From the NCBI RefSeq assembly GCF_030867145.1, contig NC_134422.1, positions 6,575,531-6,639,530 of the forward strand: a stretch of 64,000 bases of DNA, read 5' to 3'. The number at the start of each line of letters is the position of its first letter. Within the stretch, counting starts at the first letter, position 1. Both the position numbers and the translations under genes were made by a program. The notes beneath the pieces are model-generated. The model searched no databases and was not told the DNA's origin. It was given only the letters and a program-made list of their open reading frames with translations. Of this stretch, positions 27,221 through 39,802 are shown one piece after another. The stretch is from Opisthocomus hoazin. Its lineage: Eukaryota > Chordata > Aves > Opisthocomiformes > Opisthocomidae.

Positions 27221-28444
27221 AGGGCCAGAAATGCCAGAGGCTGCAAGTGCAACCTGGCTGGAGATAACTCATACAGCCTCAGGCAATGCACACTGCAAGC
27301 GAGATGCTGACTCTCTGCACCGCCTGGGAAGGGGCAGGGAACGGGAATAAGGGCTTGTGGAACCTCCACAGGGAAGTGCAACTGGAGGATCGCTCCTGCC
27401 TGAATGCTATCAGACCCTAAAGGATGAGGAGGGTAGGTTGACTCCTGCCTGTGGCAATGCTCAGGGGAAACAGCACAGTGCTGGAGAGGTCTGCAGCCAC
27501 ATGGCAGCAGCCATGCTGTCTCGGAGACAGCAAACAGCCTGATGTGTGGGTCTCTGGGATGCCCAGGAGAAGCAGGGTGCAGCAGCAGAATGAGACCAGC
27601 TGCCTGGAGGGTGGCCGGCCTGGCCGTAACTCTCACCCGCACCCTGCCATGGGCTTGCCTGGGCTGGTGGCCACTACGGATGTGAGAAGTCCAGCAGCAC
27701 AAGTTGTGATCAAAGAGTGGAAAAAAATAGTCTTATCAAAAGTATGTTGACATAGCTATATGTCTGTGTTGAACTCTATTTTACTGTAGCTCATTAAGGG
27801 CATTCATGTCAAAAGTTGCTTGGACTCCTAGGTCTTGTTAAAGGTTTTGCCATACCCTATCCAAGAAACAGGTTTGGTCCTAAACTTTTGTAGTGATCAT
27901 ATAGTATTTATACTCACTTGTTGCTTTTTTAGCATTGCACTGTGTAAACACAGACCTAAACAATTATTAAAACAATCCAGTCTTGCTGGCATTAAAAATA
28001 TTGCACGCTTCACATTTCAGACTTTAAGTTCATATAAAGCATTCACGAAGGTTCATGCCAGCTAATTAAATAAACTGAGCAATTCAAAAAGTATGCACTG
28101 AAGCATGTCAGACCTCAAACATAAGCTAGTCTCCAGGTATTGTGTCAGACAGTAATTGATTTAAAATCACCAACTGAGCAAACAAATGTCACAAACTGCC
28201 TTTGGATGACCATTTCCAGCTGGTGACTGACCATAACAGTTTTTAAAGTAAGCAAAAAGATTAAGTACAACTTGATTTAATCTTTGTAGAGAGAGAATCC
28301 ACCCTAAAAATCTTATTCCCCCCTCCCAGCTAGCATCAAAAGGGGGAAACACCATCAAATCTGTGATGAAGTTTACTATTCCTTTGGGGGATCTTACTCC
28401 CTGACAGCCAAACAACCAGGAGCTGAGCTGCTGCTTTTCCAGAT

Positions 28445-28620
28445 GTTGCCCAGAGAAGCTGTGGCTGCCCCTCCCCTGCAAGGGTTCAGGACAGGTTGGA
28501 CGGGGCTTTGAGCAACCTGGTCTGGGGTAAAGTGTCCCTGCCCATGGCAATGAGGTTGGAATGAGATGATCTGTAAGGTCCCTTCCAAACTAAACCATTC
28601 TGTGATTCTGTGATTCTATG
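28445..28620 (+). mobile_element. CR1 LINE 3' end fragment
   Basis: A 176-bp copy of the CR1 3' end in the + direction: TTGCCCAGAGAAGCTGTGG, a GGTTCAGGACAGGTTGGACG block, GGGCTTTGAGCAACCTGGTC, GTGTCCCTGCCCATGGCA, GAGATGATCTGTAAGGTCCC and the terminal CATTCTGTGATTCTGTGATT repeat. It is 5'-truncated and non-coding. Divergence is low to moderate, making it the best preserved CR1 tail in the window. The small target-site copies that flank some CR1 insertions were not detected. Confidence 0.96.
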
Positions 28621-29202
28621 CAGTCAGTAGCTTGAGAAGGAAAAGGACACAATACAGACTGCAAAAAAGGGATGCAAGAGAGTCAGCAAATCTAATTAAG
28701 TATCTGCTCAGCAGGGGACAGGAACCAAGAAGAGTGAAAATATTACAAGAACTCAAAAAGAAAGGAACATGGTATTGCTGGTGAAGAGCATGAGTAATTA
28801 GATTATCCCACATAAGCTGCAAAGAAGACTGGAAATCCCCGAAGGAGGTAATTACACTACCAGACCAGGGCTGGACTGCAGCTTGTAGCAGACTGAAATT
28901 TCTGGAAAAGAGATGCTTCGAAGAAATATTTCTTTCTGCTTGTGAGAAGGGGCCCTTCCTCCATCCATCAGAGTTTTCATCAAGACAATTGTAAGAATGT
29001 TCAATTTAATATATATCTCTCAGTAACATTTATTTTTGCAAGAAGGAATATCAGGATGCTGCAGGAAATAACCTGTAAGTGCAATTCTAGGAGCTGTGAA
29101 ATCCTAAAGCATCTTTTCCCATCGTTGTCCTGTGCAGCCTGGCTGCTTCCCAGGGAGCGCAGAGCAGAGTAGTTGAAATAACACCACCATCTACTGGGCA
29201 GC

Positions 29203-29251
29203 CGGTTAATACAGCGAGCAGAGAGGTCGTACGGAGACGAAAGCGCGTGCG
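29203..29251. promoter_or_regulatory. Dense CpG cluster, function unknown
   Basis: Eight CpG dinucleotides lie within 49 bp inside otherwise CpG-poor DNA, starting in GCCGGTTAAT and ending in GCGCGTGCGACT. Methylated vertebrate DNA loses CpGs, so a tight cluster suggests a recently inserted, unmethylated or constrained segment. It is far too short for a CpG island, and no TATA box or exon was seen nearby. Confidence 0.3.
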
Positions 29252-29949
29252 ACTCTCAGCCACAGCTTCTTTGGTACATACCAGAACACGCTTGGTAAGC
29301 CCTCATCACGTAATTCTTCATTATTTTTATTGTTAATGTTGACTGATGCTTTTCCAGACTGCTTTCTATGTGAAACATAGCTAAATAGATGCATAATACA
29401 AAATGACTGCCTTGCATGGATGTACATGAGGAGGGAAATGGGGAACATTTTTCACAGCAGTTCTGTGCAGGGAGCAGTACCAGTCTAGCAGCTGTGCCCC
29501 GTAAAAGATATATTAATTTGATTCCCATCAGGATTGGTATTATTTGCTCTTACAGATCTGTTGCTAGGTCACATGCAGTTGCACACATCAAGCCTGCAAA
29601 GCAGAAACCTAGAAATAGTAACATCCACCGACAAGTTGAGATGCTTGCCAGATGTGGGAAACAGCGTGTGACAAAGACCCAGAAATTATTCTTGCAGGAA
29701 GTATAAATGCTTGCAGAATTTCTTGCTGTTTGGTGTATTAGACTTACAGTAGCCTCCTTCGATGCTTATTTCTGATACAAGTAATTTCTAGTAACGACGT
29801 GGGGTACCTGTGATGCATAGGTGGTATTCTGCACAAACAAGCTGAAAAGCCTATCAGCTCAGCTTACACGGTTAAGGCACATCATTTGCCGTAGCCTAAG
29901 GCACAAACAAGGATGACGTGGCTGGTATCCCATGGAGCATTTTTGTCCT

Positions 29950-29960
29950 CCCCCCCCCCC
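29950..29960 (+). repeat. C11 homopolymer
   Basis: An uninterrupted run of 11 cytosines followed by GGCCCCACCCC, giving a strongly C-rich 22-bp stretch. It could form an i-motif, or a G-rich structure on the other strand. It is also a common site of sequencing length error. Confidence 0.9.
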
Positions 29961-30088
29961 GGCCCCACCCCAATGACCAGAGACTTGTTAACAATTGGAT
30001 CAGTAGAGAATAGCTTTCAGGGGAGTCAGAAACAAGGCTAGAACATTTATCTGTTAATGTGGGGAGACAATCTGTTACTGTCCCTTAA

Positions 30089-30577
30089 ATGAAGATGGGT
30101 AACAGTCCTCACATGAAAGTCAGTGAGATTTCCTCCTTCTGCAGAGGAAGAATTGCTGAAGCTGTGCAAACCTCCCCCCCTCCCCGCTCCATCAGCCCTT
30201 TGAGTTTTTACAAAGTTATAAAAGCTGTTCATGCCCTTGGTAGGTCCAACCGAAATTTAAAATGCTTTCCTTTTCAGGAGAAAATATCTAGAGGAGATGC
30301 AATCTGCTACCTGAGCTGCAAAGATTTGCCTGGAGGCAGGACAGTGCCACACACAATGAAACACTGCTGGGAGAGGATCGTGAGGCTGGACGAAGAACTT
30401 CACCATTTTATTCTAGGATACGTGGATTCTGGGGGAATGCTCGTTAATGCAAGGCTGAGGATAGGCACCAGTTTAGGCCAGGTCCTAGAGCAGTATGGGC
30501 ATAGGTTTGGCTGCAGCACCTCTGCTGGGGACCTTGCCAGGGCTTTCTCCTGTAAGGATCAGTGCAACCACAGCTGA
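30089..30577 (+). other. 162-codon open frame, unrecognised
   Basis: The longest ATG-initiated + strand frame in the window. It has no signal peptide, membrane segment or motif that I can assign, and a Pro-rich stretch near residues 29-33 reflects the local C-runs. Its size is only mildly unusual for random DNA of this length, so I do not call it a gene. It could be the remnant of a retrocopy or a non-coding RNA exon. Confidence 0.12.
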
Positions 30578-31750
30578 AAAGACTCACCAGGGATATTTAA
30601 GGTTGTTTTCTGGATGGCAGTTAGATTAGATATTTTAATATTAAGGTGTATTTTTACAGCTGAATGGTGGTAAATCCCTAGCCTCAGAAACTTACTTTCC
30701 CTCTTTAAAAAAAAAAATATCCTTCCTTCTAATATATAATTCACTTATATTTACATATAAATGAAAAATAATAGCATCACGTAGCCAAGGTGCATTTTCT
30801 CCACCAGTGGAAGAAGCAACAGTAGATCCTGTGCATTTATTATGATTAAATATTATCGGTGTCTGTCACACATGAATGAAGCTGTACCAGGAGTTGATTG
30901 TCTATCTTATACAGAAAGAACTTGGAAGACATTTTAACGTGTTTCTTAAACCCCAAGTTATCTCTATTGTCCCTGAGATCTATCTGCCTCAGCACAGTTT
31001 CTAATACCGTGCAGACAATGTACCCAGCAAGCTTGCATGAAATTCATAAGTTCAGCAGAACTATGTAGGAATTATTTTCAATACAACAACTGAGAGCAAT
31101 CACATTACATAATATCACAATGTCAAATGAGAGGCTATTGTAATATGCCAAAATATTTATCAAATAGTGTAGAAAGAGTAAATTTTCAGTGAAGTTGTGA
31201 CATGACTGCATCTGGATCCTGTAAATATTTTGACCTGAACGACCTTCAAGCTCTGATGACTCTGCATACTCTGTAAGCATAAGTAGAGTATGGCTTCTCC
31301 TGGTGATACTGCTTCACAAAACACCACATAGAGGAAGGAGACATTTTAATGCAGTATTACAATTGGGTCATCTCAAATAGCTCTGTGTGCTTTGCAGTTA
31401 CTTTTTTGCAGGTACCAAGTGCTAGGCTTTTTTTGCATATTTTCCTCCAACAGTTTTATTGGTTTGAAGTATGCTGTTTATTTTGAAGTGTCGATTTATC
31501 TCTGCCATCCTGTGTATATCAAAGACAGCTGCTTTAGTTAACCCAGGAAAATATTCTTTACTGGTAATACAAACACTAATAAACTTATTGGGGCAATAGA
31601 TTATTTTCTTTTGTATGGAGATCAAGTAATTCAGTGCTTACTTCAGAAAAGACAACACAAACTATATTGTGAGTCCATTAGCAGCAACAACAAATCTTTT
31701 CTGGCTCTAGAGGAAGAATTAATTATTTACATGTTTCTCATTAACTTTTT

Positions 31751-31770
31751 ACCTACTGTTAACAGTAGGT
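31751..31770. repeat. Perfect 20-bp palindrome
   Basis: ACCTACTGTTAACAGTAGGT is its own reverse complement, centred on GTTAAC. Pairing does not extend into the flanks. Confidence 0.95.
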
Positions 31771-34393
31771 TTTAAAAGAATTCCTTTCTGTCTGTGATCA
31801 AAGTTTTCAACAAGCCCATTAACAAGCAGTATATTTAGCCATTTTTAATTATTTGCAGTCTATCACAAAATGACATTTGCAATTTGTAAGCATTGCTGAA
31901 ACACTGCAGGTATTCCAGAAATTCCCAACAAGCCTTTTTGAGCAACCAATGCTTTTACTCACTGCCCTTGACATGCTGTTGGATCCTGTGCTAGTGTATC
32001 AGATATTTTCTATCTCTTCTCTTCACCTTGTGAAATAACAGCAAATCTCATGAAAGACTTGAAGCTGTCTGTACACTCACCATGGAGCTGGTGGTCATGT
32101 ATTTGTCTGGAGTTGTGTCTCTTCTTTAGCCCATCCTGGTAGAACTGTTAGTGGGATTTAGGACAACAGAAGATTGATCCATACTGCTATTTTAGGACAA
32201 AATCCCAAGTTTTTTTCCAGCTAAATCTGGACTCAGTTTTGGCAAGACAGTCTTAGAGGAACTTGTGATAAGACGGTCTTCATATTTCATAGGAAAATCT
32301 TATAGAATCAGGAAAATTCTCAATAATTGCCACAAAAAAATGTCTTTTGGTACCATTTTGCTCACTCATATCTGAAAACCTAGAGAAAGCAGAACATATC
32401 CAAAGATATTAGCGTTTATTGTTCCATATCTTGAGCCACTTGGACTCTCCTGTCTCTGTGAGATGGTGAAACCAAATCCTTTACTAATCAATTCATCTTC
32501 CAAACAATTTAAATACATTTTTAAAAAGTTCAAGAAAAGTAGTATAATAGGAATTAGATTTTTAGATTTGTTGAGTCATGCTACCGTGCCTTCCCAAAAT
32601 GGCTGTTGAGTTTTCTTTGTGTCACTGATGTGCCTTATCTTGCACTTGTTCATCCCCAGCACCACTGCATGCCTCTCTGCGTCCAGGACCCTTACTCAGG
32701 GGGTAATGCAGTTTTTATCCAAAGGCTGAAAATATGACTAATGCAACAGTTCCTGCACCACAAAACAGCCGATTTCTGTTCCGTGACCCACTGCAAACCT
32801 GAGAGACTTATTTGTGATGCGACAAGCCAGACTGTTGTTCGTGTTGTCAAGCACTGCCCAGCACCAGCTGCTTCTGAGGAAAGTTCAGCAAACTTGATAA
32901 TGAGCACTGGGAGAACAACAGAAGTTTCTTCTTCAGCTGAACAGGAGCTGGCTTATGGCTTAAATATTTTATGTCCATTATACACTCAAAAATGCTGTGA
33001 AAGGTCTGTGTAAGCTCTTCGTTTTCACATAGATATTTAGCCTACACTTAAACACATATAGTAAACTCAGTGTTGTGTAATGCTATTGAATATCACAGGT
33101 TTAAGATTTATTACCAAAGGAAATTGCACTGAAACAATTTATTGGAAACAAAACAAAACCTGTGACTTGATGATGGATGACTTTGTTCTCTAGTCTTAGA
33201 CCAATTATTTAACAAAGCATTTGTTACATTTGACTTTAGGCCAAGCAACAATGTAAGTTGACATATTCTAGAATAATTAAAAAAAATGGACAATTTGTAT
33301 TACATTAGAGAACCTACAAAAGAGCAAAGCACATTTAGATAGAGTTATAAAATCAACTACCTTGATAACTTTGCCAGTGGTATTTAGTCATAATTTAGCC
33401 ATTGATATTTAGGCAGTTCTACTAAGTGTACAACAAAATGCTGTAACAAAATGAATCATAAGCTCCACGTCCCTTAATGCTACTTATTGAGTTAACTCTT
33501 CAGTGAGAAGCCATTACCTGCAGTGATTACAGGTTCACAGCATGGAAGTCAAAAGCAAATTTGGCATGTGCAAACACCTTCTTCTTTCTTTATAGCTGAA
33601 GAAAGGAAAAGTGTCCTGTAACCTAGTCTGCTTCAACTTGGACCAGAGTTTTATAAAGCTATGCACTTGCTGTGGGGAAAAAAGCTTTCCTTCCTCCTAT
33701 GTTCCTTCTGAGAACTTACACAGCTTCATCTAGTCTGCCCATCTAGGTAGGCAAAGGGTTTGGCCCAAATATTATAAAAGTATTTTGAATGCTGAAAAGA
33801 GATCTGCAGACTGTTATTTTAGGCTAATAAACAACACTAGGCTAAAGATACACACTAAAAGAAAACAGTTAGAGAAGCGTGCTCTTGTGGATAATATACA
33901 CAGAGCAAGTCTGTCTTACTGAAGAAGTGCTTTGCGCTGTTTGGCACCAAACCCGAACCAAAAGGGCTGGGGCATCCCTATCAGGCCGCTGAGCCGGAGG
34001 ATGAAGAGAAGAATCAATCAGGATGAAACAACAACAAACATCACCTTCTCTACACAGCTATTAGAGAAATAGCTGCTTTAATGGGCTTTCAACCATTAAG
34101 AAGTAGAATTAGAGGCTGAATTAGAATATTCAATTAATAGGTAGTCAGCTGTGTAAAACTTATCATGTGACATGGATGCTCTAAAATCCAAATAGGTAAA
34201 TGTGATTAAAGTCCCTAATAAAGCAAAAATTATTTTCTTGGGTTTGTATAAATAGACATGATAATGTTTGCAGGAGATTTGCTGTGATTGACTACTAATT
34301 TCAAGTACCTGCACTGCATCAGTTTGAGCCAAGATAAAAAATAAAACTGGAAAAGGAAATACTTTCTCTGCTGCATTTATAATGTTTTCATTA

Positions 34394-34430
34394 CAATCAC
34401 TTCAGAAGCAGTGATTGCGGAATTATTGCG
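34394..34430. promoter_or_regulatory. Inverted repeat plus two ATTGCG half-sites
   Basis: CAATCAC (34394-34400) and GTGATTG (34411-34417) are inverted around 10 nt. ATTGCG occurs at 34414-34419 and again at 34425-34430, 11 bp apart, about one helical turn. ATTGCG is a C/EBP half-site word. This is a purely sequence-level observation. Confidence 0.2.
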
Positions 34431-35490
34431 TGGTTAATAGCAAATCTCTTGTTGCCAGTAAAACTGAAAGGATAAAAAAGCAACCTTAGAAGTGAACAAT
34501 GGGAATAACTGACTGTAGGCAAGATCTGAATTTTGCGTATATTAGAAGCCAACGGCTGTTGTACTCAGGATGAAGCGTCCCCTTAAAAAGTGGCTAAAAA
34601 CAGCTAATCCAAAATTAGGTCATAAAGATGTCCGTGTTTGTTGAAATGGATGACAACAGAAAAGTTGGGCCAAAAGAAAGAAAGCATTCAAAAAAAAGCT
34701 TGAGAGAGGTCTATGTATAGTGTGAGACAGCAACACAGTTATTTAAGGGCAGCCCATTATCTACTGCCCAGAAAGCCAAACAGGTTTGTAGAGCTATAAT
34801 TCTAATTTATGTGATATTTGGGATGAATGCTTATATTAGTGGAAAAAATCCACACAAAACAAAGCCTATTCTAGAACCTTCATTCTGTCTAAAATGTTAT
34901 TGATCTACAACAATAAATATTATTCTATTAATTTTGTATTACCAGGTTTTCAAAGGTAGGTGAATTAGATGAGGTCTCTTCACAAAATATGAATTTATGA
35001 GACAACTGTTATTTATAAGAGCTGAAATAATGTGTTTGGAGTGCTTCAGTTTTTATTTAACACCTGCTTTTCCCTCCACACTACTTTCTTCAGAAAAAAT
35101 TCAGTAATGAATTGATTTTTACCTGTCTCAAAAGATGAAAACTGGAATTTGCAAAATGTCTGGTTGAGAATACTGAACGGATGAAGCCTTGTAGAAAGTA
35201 AATTACTGGGCAGGTTATAAATTGGCCTTTAGCTCCCACAAGGTCTTCCTGAGCTCAGTTGGAAACTTGCTTTTCCCATGGAGTGATGTGTATAAATCAG
35301 ATTGACTCCATTGAGAGCAATAGATTAAACATATCTGAGATAATAAAGACCCACATTTCCAACTTTTCTCCAGTTTCAGTTATTTTCAAGGTGGGCTAAA
35401 GCCAGTAGCCACTTAGAGGTTTATGACAATATTAGCAGTAAAAAATCTGGGATTTTGAAAAAACAGTTCCTGTAAGAGGTGAAGGAGAGT

Positions 35491-35510
35491 CTTCCACCCA
35501 TGGGTGGAAG
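35491..35510. repeat. Perfect 20-bp palindrome
   Basis: CTTCCACCCATGGGTGGAAG is its own reverse complement, centred on CCATGG. It is not AT-rich, so chance formation is less likely than for AT palindromes. Confidence 0.95.
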
Positions 35511-35631
35511 TACGCTGGTTATGACCTGTATTTCAGCAGCTCCTGTTCCACCTTCCAAGGCACCACTAACCGCCAACACATTCTTCACATAACTTTCCTA
35601 ATATAAAAAGTTGATGATTATTGTTTCATAC

Positions 35632-35654
35632 AAAAAAAAAAAAAAAAAAAAAAA
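35632..35654 (+). repeat. A23 homopolymer
   Basis: Twenty-three consecutive adenines followed by GAAGAGAGAAG. No AATAAA-type signal with a recognisable retrocopy was found immediately upstream, so it is annotated as a mononucleotide microsatellite rather than the tail of a processed pseudogene. Confidence 0.9.
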
Positions 35655-38600
35655 GAAGAGAGAAGCTCGTGAGATGTACCAGCACCCTTTTGTTCTTCAA
35701 AATGATGTATTCTGTAAAATCTCTAGAGGGAGAAGTTGTAGGGAAAAAAGCAAAAGAGAAAAGCAGGGAGCAGTAGGTCCCTGCGGATGACAGTCGAGGT
35801 GCCATGGCTGATTTATAGGTCTGGAAAAAATTTGCAGTGCCCGTATTATACTTGTTCTGGGGATAAAGAGAGGATTTAATTCACTAGGACTATCAATCTG
35901 TTACCTTTCAAGGCAGTAAATTCACTAAATTCACTTAAAAAAAGCAATTCAGCTTCATGGAGTTGTTGTTGTAATATATCATTTATCATTTACTGTATGT
36001 AAGTACCAATAGCACAAACATTTAAAATCATAAACAGAACTATAAAGAGATGAAAGAAAAATGTTTCAGAATAAATCTCTGTCTTTTCCAAAGCAACCTA
36101 CTCTGTGATAAGGTTATAGAGTGAAACATATGTTACTGGGAGCTTGAAATAAAATTCTTACTTGTTCCGTTGCAAAGGTTTTAACAAAATTTCAAAAACT
36201 CAGTTCCTATTTGTGTATGATACCAATGGCAGAAAGAGGAGGGGGAATTTTAAGAGCAGGCTGATATGCCTTGGTTTCCTCCGCAGTGATGCAGTGAGGT
36301 TTCTCCAGGGGATTTCTCAGAGACCCTAAAACTATATACTACGGGGAGCATCCTATGGAGGAATCCAACTCTCCGTATTAAATCTGCCAGGATGCCTGTC
36401 TCTTAAAGCTGATCTTTAAAGTTAATCTGATAGTGATGGATATCCCCATTAATACACAGATTAACCTATCATCTCTGAAAAGAAATAAAATTTGCAATAT
36501 TTTTCTTTCTTGAATGAATGTAGAGGGGCAATTGAATCAAATTAGGGAACTGATCTATGCTGTAATACTCCCATTTCTCTACCACTTATTTTCATTCATC
36601 CACTAGTTAGCCATATTTTACATTTTAATGCCATTTATATCGTATTTTTGATACAGCTATGATTTTTTTTTATTTACTCCTAGCATCCCTTGCTTGTTCA
36701 TCAGTCTAAAAGCCTTGAAGAGGCAAGATCTGTGTTGAAAAAGTAGAAGCAACCATCAGGTCCACTTGAAAGAAACCCTGCCAAGGCCACTTGCAGTAAT
36801 CGAGCTTTCTTTGAACGCAACATCTGCTTACATAGACTCTCGCACAAGATCAAATTGTAACAGCCAAGATGGAAAAGGAGGATGAAAGAAGAGATTATAG
36901 ATATATGGATAGTCAGTTTTAATGCCAGTTTTATGCTGGTTTTAACAGAAGATAAATTCCCACCTTTAGTTATTAAACCTGGTGGTTCTGCCCTGATTCC
37001 CTTTATTACTCCTGTCTGGAAGATCTGAAGGGAGACGGGCCCTTTATGATTTTGATTTCTTCAAAAAAGAACAGTTCCAGAAAAAGGCTGAATGAAATGG
37101 TTCAAGGTAGGAGCAACACCTTTCCTCTTCCTGCCTTTCCACTGCAAATACTGAGGAAAAACTCCTGTGAAACACCTTTCTACTGCTATTTCAAAGGAAA
37201 TTGTTTCCTAAATGGAAAGTTCCCTCAATGAGAAAATGAATTCTGCAGTTCTCCTGAGTAACAGTGATTTTTGGATTGGTGTTATCTGTCCATAATCAAG
37301 GCTATCAGCAGCCATTTTTCTTACTCTTTCATTTTACTATCCAGTCAAGGTAAGTAAAGACTTAGGGAGAACAGGGAAAGTGGTTTTCCAGAAGTCCAGT
37401 TCCTTGTCCCTACTATATCCTGTGTTATTGGACTAATCCACCAATGTAAATGTGTTTTGAGAAATTCCACTCCGTGAGAGTATTGTCATACTTCCTTACT
37501 TATTAATTTAGCAGAACAATCAAAATGCAGGTTTTCAGTGTGTTTTTTTTTAATAATCCATTTCACCTAAGTTGCACAATAAATCATGTTCGCAGAAGCT
37601 GAAGCAGTTCCTTGTAGAAGACAGGACCATGGCTGATTTAAGCATGAGACAACCTCACAAAACATGAAAGAAATACCGAGCTGATCTTCGAACAAAAAAG
37701 ATTTCTAAAAAAATTATCTCCTTTCTACAGATTTTGTGGGTATCATACACTTTTCTGAAAATAGATTCTGATGAAAAAAATCCCCAGCCAGTTCAAATAC
37801 ACACAGTTTGGACATGGGTGTCCTCTTTTTATTAGTATTTGCTAATTACTGATCTCTTGACATGGAAAAGTCATCTTTGGTTTTGAGCTGCTGAGCAATG
37901 AAAACCATTCCCTTAGATATGTCTTCGAGCACTTTGGAGCAGAGCTAAATTGCAGATGTGTTTTATATTGACACCTCTGCAATAGCTTTGTGTTTTCCAG
38001 TAAAGTAAGGGAATCATATGCAAAATGCACGACCATGCCCTAGCGCACACCAGTTCACAGGGTGCTGGGCTCACACGTAGCTCACCTGCCCTAGAAGAGG
38101 TGTCCACCCGAGAAGGTCACCGGTGGTGCACACTGCAAATTTAATAAGGGCACACTGCACCCAATGAAAGTTCAGATGGCTGGGGCAATATACACAGCAA
38201 AACAGTGAAAAGAGCAAAACAAAGGCTCATCCCCTTGCGCGCCCAGAGCGGTGGGTGCACCACATCAGGTCAGAGAACACATTCAACTTTGAACCACACC
38301 AAGGCCAAGTGTACTTACAAGGAATTGATTTAATTCCTCTAATAGGAGCAGCCTCAGAGCCCAAGCACTCATGCTCTGTATACCCTTAAAAAACCTGGAA
38401 ATAATGAACTAGGTTTCTTCACTTAGCTCTGCTTTAGAGTTTGAACTCCCATACTTTGACCCACTGGCTAACGAGGAGCAATGCACTGAAAGCCATCAGA
38501 GTTCTTTCACAAGGGAATTAGAAGCTGAAAGATAAATACACCAAATGATTGAGTGTAGAAATCACTCTCTATACTCCAGAAGCTGCGCATAGGGCAATAT

Positions 38601-39640
38601 GCTTTTTTATCATGAATTATTAACCCTAAAAATGGTAACTAGTCCTCACTTAAATGAAGAGCTTGGCCCTGTAAATTACATGTACTACTTCTTGTGTTAT
38701 TCTCTGCAGAACCAGATATGCTGTGTTTGATACACTAGAACACAAAACAGAGGAAAACACACGCTGCAATTACTGTGTGACCGCTGTTCACTTCCCCATA
38801 CTAGGCATAAACTGAGATGAAGCACTTACCTTTGAACATCACTCACCTGTACAGTCATGAAATAAGAGTAGTGAGATACAGAGCAGCTGTTGGGGCTAAC
38901 ACGTCCATGAACACAGTATCTTGTTTATAATAACTACACTTAATAATTGTCTAAAGTATATAGAAAGAGATGGCTAAAAGAAATAGAAGCCAACAGAAAA
39001 CAGAGAGAATCCAAGGCCTGAATCCCTTCTCATCCTTTTGAGGAAAATCCTTCGGGGAGGGGCACTTGCTGGAGACTGCTGGGACTCAGTTAAAACCCGT
39101 TATGGCAAACCTTTCCACCTGCTCAGAAGCTGCAGAAAGGTTTGCAAGTCAGTAGACACAGCCAGCCCGTATCAACAGAGAAGGGATTGCCCTGGGATCG
39201 CAGCAAGTTTATTCCTTCTCACTGGACTTAGCAGGTATTTCCAATTGGATAAAGCAAACAAACAAAGATTCACAGAGGAGGGTTTTGGCAGGCATAAATG
39301 TGTAAATTCAAACTCACAAAAAAAATGTGTACTATTTAGTGAAGACTTCTATCTGAAGGACTCTGTCCTGATAGGAAAGTGTGTGTACAGGCAAGGTCAT
39401 GCTCTCCATGGCACCCATGAATAACAAATCTTTTCTATGCTTAGAAAGCCACCCCAGGGGACAGCCTCATAGTAAGGATGTTTCTCATAGGAAGTAGAAG
39501 GAAATAAACCTGGCCTGTCATTTTTAGATCAGTTTCTAATGAGTATGTTGGAGTTTCAAAGAATTTAACAGCTGCCTGCTGGCTCAACTGCAAAAGGAAG
39601 GTGCTAGCCACATTCATTTTTTGAGAAGAGGAACTTGTTA

Positions 39641-39802
39641 TCATAGAATCATAGAAAGTTTTGGGTTGGAAGGGATCCCTAGAGGTCATCTAGTCCCACC
39701 CCCCCCCCAGCGAGCAGGGACACCACTAACTAGATCAGGTTGCTCAGAGCCCTGTCCAACCTGGTCTTGAATGTTTCCAGGGATTGGGCCTCCACTACCC
39801 CT
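39641..39802 (-). mobile_element. CR1 LINE 3' end fragment
   Basis: Reverse-strand CR1 tail. On the + strand it reads TCATAGAATCATAGAAAG, TTTTGGGTTGGAAGGGATCC, AGAGGTCATCTAGTCCCACC, a run of ten C, AGCGAGCAGGGACACC, GATCAGGTTGCTCAGAGCCC, GTCCAACCTGGTCTTGAATG and a GGGATTGGGCCTCCACTACC block, the standard CR1 order. About 160 bp, 5'-truncated, non-coding. The C-run sits at the usual CCCCC position of this family and has expanded. Confidence 0.95.

Larger units (their letters stand above)
24451..28444. other. Non-coding stretch with AT tract and GC-richer 3' part
   Basis: Contains the AT-only tract at 25116-25275 and a GC-richer stretch at about 26990-27700 in which several frames stay open on both strands (up to 178 codons on the minus strand, 27166-27702). 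Open frames on both strands of the same DNA are expected where stop codons are rare and are not evidence of a gene. A 12-bp hairpin at 27182-27220 is listed separately. Confidence 0.5.
28621..39639. other. Non-coding stretch, no gene recognised
   Basis: About 11 kb of AT-rich DNA. Items listed separately are a CpG knot (29203-29251), a C-run (29950-29960), a 162-codon frame (30089-30577), two perfect 20-bp palindromes (31751-31770, 35491-35510), an inverted repeat at 34394-34417 and a poly-A tract (35632-35654). A GC/CpG-richer block at 38040-38260 matches nothing I can name. No exon of a known family was recognised. Confidence 0.5.

Noticed and set aside
27166-27702. 178-codon minus-strand open frame
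   Set aside because: It lies in GC-richer DNA where + strand frames (27357-27750) are also open. The peptide is Pro/Leu/His-rich and lacks domains, so it is best explained by few stop codons.
35300-35660. Poly-A tract as tail of a processed pseudogene
   Set aside because: No coding-like sequence, polyadenylation signal at the right distance or flanking duplication was found upstream of the A23 run.
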